The notes below the pieces were generated by a model. It was not told the DNA's origin and did not search any database. It saw only the letters and a program-made list of their open reading frames with translations. Source: Nitriliruptoraceae bacterium (lineage in GTDB: Bacteria > Actinomycetota > Nitriliruptoria > Nitriliruptorales > Nitriliruptoraceae). Taken from it: 8,621 bases of DNA. A program made the translations under genes and the position numbers. This document shows, piece after piece, positions 4,401-8,621 of the stretch; position 1 is the stretch's first letter, and every line of letters starts with the position of its first letter. Where the stretch lies: positions 1 through 8,621 of the forward strand of contig SKTG01000376.1 of the NCBI GenBank assembly GCA_007118045.1, read 5' to 3'.

Positions 4401-5378
4401 ATGTCCACCGCCGACGCCTCCGGGCCAGCACGGCCGCGCCTGCTCTCGACCAGCGTGGGCACCAACCTCGAGGCGTTCGGGCCGCGCGAGTGGGGGCTGC
4501 TCGCGCTCATCGCCACCGTCTGGGGCTCCTCCTTCCTGTTCATGGAGATCGGCCTGCGGGCGTTCGCACCCGGGTTGGTGACGACCTTCCGGGTCGGCCT
4601 CGGTGCGCTGGCGCTCGCCATGGTCCCCAGCGCACGTCGCACGCGCATCGACCGTGACGACCTGCCGAGGGTCGCGCTGCTCGGTGTCAGCTGGATGGGG
4701 ATCCCGCTGCTGCTGTTCCCGGTCGCGCAGCAGTGGATCGATTCGTCCGTGGCCGGCATGGTCAACGGCGCCATGCCGCTGACCGTCGCGGCGTGGTCGG
4801 CGGTGCTGCTGCGACGTCTACCCGGCCGGACCCAGGCGATCGGGCTGGTGATCGGTGCCGTCGGCGTGGTGGCGGTCTCCCTGCCGGAGCTGCCCGTCGG
4901 CCGGTTGGCGGAGTCCGGAACGGCGCGCACGGCGCTCGGTACCGGGCTCGTGTTCCTCGCGATCGTGCTCTACGGGCTCTCCGCCAACCTCGCCGTGCCG
5001 TTGCAGCAGCGCTACGGGGCGCTGCCGGTGCTGTTCCGTGCGCAGCTGTTCGCGCTGGTCGTGATCGTGCCCTTCGGCATCGCGGCCCTCCCGGGCTCAC
5101 GGTTCGCGTGGGGGCCGGCGCTGGCCATGGTCCCGCTCGGTGTGCTCGGCACCGGCGTCGCCTTCGTGCTCATGGCCACGCTGGTCGGCCGCGTGGGCGG
5201 ACCGCGCGGGTCCATCGCGATCTACTTCGTCCCCGTGGTCGCGATCGTGCTCGGCGTGCTCGCGCTGGGTGAGTCCGTCCACCCCTTGGCCGTGGCGGGA
5301 ACCCTGCTCGTGCTGGTCGGCGCCTGGGTGACCTCACGCCGAGAACCCACCCGCTCGGCGCCGTCCGAGGCGGTCTAG
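4401..5378 (+). CDS. EamA/DMT superfamily transporter
   Basis: This is a 325-residue integral membrane protein with ten predicted helices in two EamA repeats. Approximate helices are 31-51, 56-75, 91-108, 117-138, 144-162, 178-200, 210-229, 236-262, 268-288 and 294-311. The first repeat starts with the typical WGSSFLFMEIGLRAFAPGLVTTFRVG pattern (residues 41-66, quoted in part: WGSSFLFMEIGLR). The second ends in YFVPVVAIVLGVLALGE (275-291), the conserved PVVA..LG...LGE signature. Family members export metabolites or amino acids across the cytoplasmic membrane; the substrate cannot be inferred here. The N-terminal 29 residues are hydrophilic and cytoplasmic. I chose the ATG at 4401; it has no visible Shine-Dalgarno, and an in-frame GTG at 4455 is an alternative that would trim 18 residues. 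The gene is divergent from the YtxH-like gene and convergent with the thiamine-binding protein gene. Its stop is doubled by a 9-bp direct repeat. Confidence 0.92.
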   Translation: MSTADASGPARPRLLSTSVGTNLEAFGPREWGLLALIATVWGSSFLFMEIGLRAFAPGLVTTFRVGLGALALAMVPSARRTRIDRDDLPRVALLGVSWMGIPLLLFPVAQQWIDSSVAGMVNGAMPLTVAAWSAVLLRRLPGRTQAIGLVIGAVGVVAVSLPELPVGRLAESGTARTALGTGLVFLAIVLYGLSANLAVPLQQRYGALPVLFRAQLFALVVIVPFGIAALPGSRFAWGPALAMVPLGVLGTGVAFVLMATLVGRVGGPRGSIAIYFVPVVAIVLGVLALGESVHPLAVAGTLLVLVGAWVTSRREPTRSAPSEAV

Positions 5379-5390
5379 CCGGCGGTCTAG
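5370..5390 (+). repeat. Direct repeat GCGGTCTAG duplicating the exporter stop codon
   Basis: GCGGTCTAG occurs at 5370-5378 and again at 5382-5390, a 12-bp period. Both copies end in TAG in the exporter frame, so the gene has two in-frame stops 12 nt apart. It looks like a small tandem duplication at the gene end. Confidence 0.7.
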
Positions 5391-5408
5391 GCCCCTTCCG
5401 GCGGGGCC
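5390..5408. terminator. GC-rich hairpin between convergent genes
   Basis: GGCCCC (5390-5395) and GGGGCC (5403-5408) form a 6-bp all-GC stem with a 7-nt loop, 12 nt after the exporter stop. It lies between convergent genes and could end transcription from either side. There is no T-tract. The rest of 5409-5483 shows no gene or clear signal. Confidence 0.4.
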
Positions 5409-5483
5409 GGGCACACCTGTGGAGCGATCGGCGCCGGACATCGACCGTGCCACGGCGGACGACCACCCGGCCCTCCGAGGCGC

Positions 5484-5798
5484 TCACACCCCGGGATCGG
5501 TCCCCTCGGCCAGCGCCTGCTCGACGCGTTCCACCTTGCCGGTGAGGGCGCCGTCGTGGCCCGGGCGGTGATCGAGCTTGGCGACGACCGAGACGCGCGG
5601 GGCGTGCGCCTCCGCGTAGGTCAGGCACCGCTGCAACAGCTCGAAGACCTCGCCGGGGCTGCCCTCCACGGTGGTGAACATCGCCGAGGTCTCGTTCGGC
5701 AACCCGCTCTCGCGCACGATGCGCACCACGCCGGCGACGACGTCCCCGACCGAGTCGTCGTCGCCGCCGAGCGGGCTGACGGAGAAGGCAGCGAGCAC
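5484..5798 (-). CDS. MTH1187 family thiamine-binding protein
   Basis: This encodes 104 residues, the usual length of the MTH1187/YkoF-related small proteins (Thiamine_BP family, formerly DUF77). Diagnostic stretches are MLAAFSVSPLG (1-11), SGLPNETSAMFTTVEG (31-46), VSVVAKLDHRPG (69-80) and GALTGKVERVE (83-93), with a ferredoxin-like beta-alpha-beta-beta-alpha-beta layout. Relatives form tetramers and bind thiamine or related pyrimidines at subunit interfaces; a catalytic activity is not established, and a role in thiamine homeostasis is inferred from the family. The GTG start at 5798 is supported by GGGAGG six nt upstream. The 81-nt upstream gap shows no THI-box (TPP riboswitch) motifs such as CTGAGA, so riboswitch control is not evident. 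A possible -10 (TAGCAT, minus strand, 5854-5849) suggests its own promoter separate from the regulator gene upstream. Confidence 0.9.
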   Translation of the reverse strand: MLAAFSVSPLGGDDDSVGDVVAGVVRIVRESGLPNETSAMFTTVEGSPGEVFELLQRCLTYAEAHAPRVSVVAKLDHRPGHDGALTGKVERVEQALAEGTDPGV

Positions 5799-5848
5799 GA
5801 GGGACCTCCCGGGTGTCGTCGGACCGACCCGTTCGGCCGGCTCCGGCG

Positions 5849-5854
5849 ATGCTA
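5849..5854 (-). promoter_or_regulatory. Candidate -10 box for the thiamine-binding protein gene
   Basis: On the minus strand TAGCAT fits TANNNT about 51 nt before the GTG at 5798, giving a leader of roughly 44 nt that contains the GGGAGG ribosome binding site. No -35 is convincing. Confidence 0.25.
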
Positions 5855-5879
5855 GGCAGTCACCCGCGAGCCCACCACC

Positions 5880-6545
5880 TCAGCCGACCCCGGCGCGGAC
5901 GACCCCGTGCTCGTAGGCGTAGACGACGGCTTGGACCCGGTCGCGCAGCGACAGCTTCGCGAGGACGCGACCGACGTGGGTCTTGACCGTGGTCTCGGAG
6001 ACGACGAACCGCTCGGCGATCTCCGCGTTGCTGAGGCCGCGCGCGAGCAGCGCGAGGGCCTCGCGTTCGCGCGTGGTGAGCGTGTCGAGCTCCGCCGGCC
6101 TGGTCAGCTCCGCGCCGGCCGGGGCGCCGGCCACGAAGGCGCCCACGACCCGCCGCGTCACCGACGGCGACAGCAGGGCGTCGCCTGCCGCGACGGTGCG
6201 GACCGCGGTCGCCAACTGCGCCGGCGGGGTGTCCTTGAGCAGGAACCCGCTGGCCCCGGCTCGCAACGCGGAGAAGACGTACTCGTCGAGGTCGAAGGTG
6301 GTCAGGATGACGATCCGCGTGGACACCCCCGCGGCGACGAGCCGTCTGGTGGTCTCGATGCCGTCGCGGTGGGGCATCCGCACGTCGACCAGGGCCACGT
6401 CGCAGCCCGTCCTCTCGATCAGCTCGGTCGCGGCGATCCCGTCGGCGGCCTCGCCGACCACCTCGAGGTCGTCCTCGGCCTCGAGGATGAGCCGGAAGCC
6501 GGCGCGGACGAGCTGCTGGTCGTCGACGATCGCGACGGTGATCAT
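5880..6545 (-). CDS. NarL/FixJ-type response regulator (REC-LuxR HTH)
   Basis: This is a 221-residue two-component transcription regulator. The receiver domain (residues 1-118) has the acidic pocket Asp8/Asp9, the phosphorylation site Asp54 in ALVDVRMP, the switch Thr82/Thr83 in ILTTFD and Lys104 in LLKD. A linker leads to a LuxR/GerE helix-turn-helix at about 153-215 with LTTREREALALLARGLSNAEIA and VSETTVKTHVGRVLAKL, given here as LTTREREALALLARG and SETTVKTHV. Its ATG overlaps the kinase TGA as ATGA, so translation is coupled and the two proteins should be partners. The ribosome binding site GAGGAG, 5 nt before the ATG, lies inside the last unit of the kinase's 12-bp repeat tract. Target genes are unknown; the divergent membrane gene at 8148 is the obvious candidate. 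The next gene downstream starts 81 nt further on. Confidence 0.95.
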   Translation of the reverse strand: MITVAIVDDQQLVRAGFRLILEAEDDLEVVGEAADGIAATELIERTGCDVALVDVRMPHRDGIETTRRLVAAGVSTRIVILTTFDLDEYVFSALRAGASGFLLKDTPPAQLATAVRTVAAGDALLSPSVTRRVVGAFVAGAPAGAELTRPAELDTLTTREREALALLARGLSNAEIAERFVVSETTVKTHVGRVLAKLSLRDRVQAVVYAYEHGVVRAGVG

Positions 6546-7990
6546 CGTCGCTCCTCGGGTCGCCCCTCGGGTCGCTCGTCCGGTCGCTCGTCCGGTCGCT
6601 CCTCGGGTCGCTCGTCGAGCGGCTCCCCGGGACCCGAGGTGGTGGCTCCGCCGGTCACCGTGTAGGGGAGGCGGGCTCGGACCATGAAGCCGCCGCCCGG
6701 GCGCGGTCCGGCTCGCAGGCTGCCCCCGAACACGGCCGCCCGTTCGCGCATGCCGAGCAGGCCGCTGCCCTCGGCGCCGGCGCCGATCGCCGCCCCGTCA
6801 CCATCGTCCTCGACCGCGACGGTGAGCCGGTCCGGGTGCCGGACGACCTCCACCAGGACCTCCTCGACGGGACCGGCGTGCTTGAGGACGTTGGTCAGGG
6901 CCTCCTGGACGATCCGGTACGCGGACACGGCGACCCCCGGCGGAACCGAACGGGCATCTCCGTGGTCGCGCAGCGTGACGGGGATCCCCACCTCCCGGAG
7001 CCGGCCGACCAGCTCGGGCAGCGTCTCCAGCGTGGGTTGCGGGGACCGCTCGTCACCGGGGGTGTCGTCCTCGCGCAGGACGCCCACGAGGTGCCGCAGC
7101 TCCCCGAGGGCGTCACGACCGGTCCCCTCGATGGCCGCGAGGGCGCGACCCGCCGCGTCGGGGTCGCGTGCGACGACGCGGCGGCCCGCACTTGCCTGCA
7201 CGACCACGACGCTGACCGCGTGCGCGACGACGTCGTGCAGCTCGCGGGCGATCCGGCGGCGCTCGTCCGCGACGGCGAGCTGGGCGGCGAGCTGCTGGCT
7301 GCGTTCGGCCTCCTTCGCCCGGGCCTCGAGCTGGGCGACGATCAGGCGACGCACCCGCGTCCGGTCGCCGAGTGCCCACACGCCGGCGAAGGCGAACAGG
7401 TTGACGAGGAACTGGGTCAGGCCGATGGCCGACACCACCTCGTGGCCCTGCCACCAGGCGGACAGGTAGGCGGTGACGATGAAGAAGCCGGAGATGGCCA
7501 GCGAGACCACCCCGTCCGTCCGACGCCCGTAGGCAGCGACGGAGTACAACGCCACCACGACCGCTGTGATGGCGGCCCCGGGGGGCACCCCGACGACAGC
7601 GAACAGACCCGTGGCACACCCGGTGATCGTCATCGTCGTCAGCGGCCGCACGCGTCGCCAGGCGAGCGGGACGAACATCGCCAGCCAGACCGGCCACACG
7701 AGCCAGGCCGACCCGGTGGGCAGGAGGGCGGAGCCACGCGGATCGACGGCGAGGTCGACCGCGGCCACGAGCGCCAGCCCGGCCGCCAGGCCCACGTCCG
7801 TCCACGGCGGGCGCGGCTCGGTCGAACGCCGAGCGGGATCGAGCTGCGTCGACGACCGTTGCTCGGCGGCCTCGTCCCCCGCCCCGTCGGCTCCGCGGCT
7901 TCGGACGCGCGGCTCCGAGGCGTCACGCGCGGCGAGGCCGTCGCGGGCGGTCGACGTCGAGGGCGGTGTCGAGGGTGGTGACGTGCTCAT
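6542..7990 (-). CDS. Sensor histidine kinase, DesK/NarX-like (HisKA_3)
   Basis: The kinase has 482 residues from the ATG at 7990. Residues 1-62 are a hydrophilic Ser/Thr/Pro- and charge-rich segment. About 64-208 form a membrane block of roughly five to six helices with short loops, so the signal is likely sensed in or near the membrane. A coiled coil (about 210-243) leads to the dimerisation/phosphotransfer helix RRIARELHDVVAHAVS, with phospho-acceptor His252. The HATPase_c domain shows EALTNVLKHA (Asn367), DDGDG (395-399) and GLLGMRERAAVFGG (410-423). A repetitive tail (D/E)ERP follows from about 458 to the end. The frame also offers an ATG at 8041 and a GTG at 8131. I prefer 7990 because TAGCGT stands exactly at -13 to -8, fitting a leaderless transcript. 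The TGA overlaps the regulator ATG. The long low-complexity N-terminus leaves the exact start uncertain. Confidence 0.92.
   Translation of the reverse strand: MSTSPPSTPPSTSTARDGLAARDASEPRVRSRGADGAGDEAAEQRSSTQLDPARRSTEPRPPWTDVGLAAGLALVAAVDLAVDPRGSALLPTGSAWLVWPVWLAMFVPLAWRRVRPLTTMTITGCATGLFAVVGVPPGAAITAVVVALYSVAAYGRRTDGVVSLAISGFFIVTAYLSAWWQGHEVVSAIGLTQFLVNLFAFAGVWALGDRTRVRRLIVAQLEARAKEAERSQQLAAQLAVADERRRIARELHDVVAHAVSVVVVQASAGRRVVARDPDAAGRALAAIEGTGRDALGELRHLVGVLREDDTPGDERSPQPTLETLPELVGRLREVGIPVTLRDHGDARSVPPGVAVSAYRIVQEALTNVLKHAGPVEEVLVEVVRHPDRLTVAVEDDGDGAAIGAGAEGSGLLGMRERAAVFGGSLRAGPRPGGGFMVRARLPYTVTGGATTSGPGEPLDERPEERPDERPDERPEGRPEERR
6547..6618. repeat. Six 12-bp tandem repeats encoding the kinase C-terminal tail
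   Basis: Six consecutive 12-bp units start at 6547, 6559, 6571, 6583, 6595 and 6607. On the plus strand they are variants of GTCGCTCSTCSG; the 3rd and 4th are identical and the last is slightly diverged. On the coding (minus) strand each unit encodes a tetrapeptide such as DERP, EERP or EGRP. The unit length is a multiple of three, so copy-number change would alter the tail without frameshift. The unit nearest the regulator gene also contains the GAGGAG that serves as the regulator's ribosome binding site. Confidence 0.9.
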
Positions 7991-7997
7991 CGACCTC

Positions 7998-8003
7998 ACG
8001 CTA
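7998..8003 (-). promoter_or_regulatory. Candidate -10 box for a leaderless two-component operon transcript
   Basis: On the minus strand TAGCGT lies at -13 to -8 relative to the ATG at 7990, the spacing expected for a leaderless actinobacterial promoter. The only Shine-Dalgarno-like sequence (GAGG) is just 3 nt from the ATG, too close to work well. No clear -35 is visible. The remaining 8004-8147 gap to the divergent gene shows only a weak plus-strand TACGCT (8079-8084). Confidence 0.35.
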
Positions 8004-8147
8004 GCTCGACGGCGTCCCGGCGCGTCCTCCTCACGGGCCATCTCCGGGTCCGCTCCCGGTCCACCGGAGCCTGCTCGGTACGCTCCGCTTGGCCGACGGG
8101 GTCGTGGAGCCGGGACGACCCACCTCGACACTCGCCGGAGCGCCGGA

Positions 8148-8561
8148 TTGACGCTGTTGCACCGCTACCTCGGCGCGGTCATCGTCGCGTTGTTCGTGCT
8201 CGTCATGCTATGGGCCCTCGTGCTCCGGGTGCTCGGCCGCACGGAGACGCCCACGCCGTTGTGGGCCGTGCAGCACTGGACCGAGAACCTGCTCGTCCTG
8301 CAGACGGTCAGCGGCCTGATCCTGCTCCTGATCGGCCGTCGCGTCGTGGGCGAACCGCTCGCGTGGCTGCACTACCTGTACGGCTCGTTGTTCCCGCTGG
8401 TGGCGATCGTCGGCGGTCGGTTGGCGGGCCTGCGCCGCGAGACCCGGGAGTACGTCGGGCTGGCCTGGGGCTCCTTCTTCGCGTTCGGGCTCACGCTGCG
8501 GGCGTTGCAGACCGCGTGCGGCAACACGCTCACCGAGCTCGGCCGCTGCGTGGGGCTCTGA
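8148..8561 (+). CDS. Four-helix membrane protein with conserved-position histidines; unknown function
   Basis: This encodes 137 residues from the TTG at 8148, chosen because GGAG stands 7 nt upstream and no ATG or GTG in this frame lies near the hydrophobic start; a TTG at 8157 is a close alternative. Four hydrophobic helices lie at about 8-30, 46-64, 76-94 and 103-121. Histidines occur at helix ends: His5 in LLHRYLG, His43 in AVQHWTEN and His75 in WLHYLYG. The HRYLG opening and a His preceding each of the first three helices recall four-helix heme-binding membrane modules (CtaA/Cox15 halves, cytochrome b561-like), but I do not recognise a named family and no heme binding is proven. Two cysteines (124 and 134) lie in the C-terminal tail. 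The gene is divergent from the histidine kinase operon, which makes it a plausible target or partner, and is followed by terminator-like hairpins. Confidence 0.8.
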   Translation: MTLLHRYLGAVIVALFVLVMLWALVLRVLGRTETPTPLWAVQHWTENLLVLQTVSGLILLLIGRRVVGEPLAWLHYLYGSLFPLVAIVGGRLAGLRRETREYVGLAWGSFFAFGLTLRALQTACGNTLTELGRCVGL

Positions 8562-8569
8562 GCCGGCTG

Positions 8570-8606
8570 CCGGACGGTCACGGTCGTCCGGTCCCCGGAC
8601 ACCGGG
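8570..8606 (+). terminator. Two consecutive hairpins after the four-helix membrane gene
   Basis: CCGGACG (8570-8576) and CGTCCGG (8585-8591) form a perfect 7-bp stem with an 8-nt loop, 8 nt after the TGA stop. Immediately after, CCCGG (8594-8598) and CCGGG (8602-8606) form a second short hairpin. There is no T-tract, as is usual in such GC-rich genomes. Nothing else is visible to the window's end. Confidence 0.5.
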
Positions 8607-8621
8607 AACATCCGCTCGCCC

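Noticed and set aside
3851..4930. N-terminal extension of the acyl-CoA dehydrogenase up to 765 residues
   Set aside because: The family length is about 400 residues. The extension would run antisense through the EamA gene and the intergenic region and overlap the YtxH-like gene; the GTG at 3850 has a good ribosome binding site.
5799..5879. TPP riboswitch upstream of the thiamine-binding protein gene
   Set aside because: The gap is only 81 nt and the conserved THI-box segments (such as CTGAGA and ACCTGATC) are absent.
6547..6618. Short tandem repeats as a CRISPR array
   Set aside because: The units are 12 bp and contiguous with no spacers, and they encode an in-frame tetrapeptide repeat in a kinase gene.
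7566..8147. Plus-strand extension of the four-helix protein opposite the kinase N-terminus
   Set aside because: The translation is low-complexity and antisense to the kinase; the hydrophobic part begins only at the TTG at 8148, which has its own Shine-Dalgarno.
8372..8611. Minus-strand frame of 79 residues at the right edge
   Set aside because: It is antisense to the four-helix membrane protein and its terminator, lacks a ribosome binding site, and has no domain.

Overview
The window is very GC-rich (third codon positions are almost all G or C). It uses GTG and TTG starts freely, carries GGAGG-type ribosome binding sites and has terminator-like hairpins without T-tracts. The gene types (a NarL/DesK-type two-component system, an ACAD10/11-like acyl-CoA dehydrogenase, a small DUF429 protein, an MTH1187-family protein) fit a chromosomal segment of a high-GC actinobacterium (Actinomycetota). 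I cannot name the genus. I see no rRNA, tRNA, CRISPR array, transposase, phage gene or attachment site.

Layout: (1) 1-448, minus: the N-terminal part of a lipoprotein with a long acidic linker leading into what looks like a glucose/sorbosone-dehydrogenase-type beta-propeller; it runs off the left edge. (2) 559-1293, minus: a DUF429 protein; its 3' end, including the stop codon, is imperfectly duplicated just downstream. (3) 1393-1656, plus: an 87-residue basic single-pass membrane protein, divergent from DUF429 and convergent with the next group across a hairpin. (4) 4238-1702, minus: a short membrane-anchored YtxH-like protein, an ACAD10/11-type acyl-CoA dehydrogenase, and an HLD-II haloalkane dehalogenase with a complete catalytic pentad. 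The last two are 40 nt apart with a strong hairpin between them and are probably one transcript. (5) 4401-5378, plus: a ten-helix EamA/DMT exporter, divergent from group 4 across a region holding a 31-bp interrupted inverted repeat. (6) 5798-5484, minus: an MTH1187-family thiamine-binding protein. (7) 7990-5880, minus: a sensor histidine kinase and a LuxR-type response regulator joined by an ATGA overlap. The kinase C-terminus is a 12-bp tandem repeat that also supplies the regulator's ribosome binding site. (8) 8148-8561, plus: a four-helix membrane protein divergent from the two-component operon, followed by hairpins at the right edge.

Functional reading: the dehalogenase/acyl-CoA dehydrogenase pair could feed a haloalkane-derived or other alcohol-derived acyl chain into beta-oxidation, but the sequence does not show the substrate. 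The two-component system probably senses a membrane or envelope signal, and the divergent four-helix gene is a natural candidate target. I found no clearly new defence or mobile system. The most distinctive features are the repeat tract at the kinase/regulator junction, the duplicated gene 3' end next to DUF429, the dehalogenase/ACAD pairing, and the inverted repeats in the intergenic regions.
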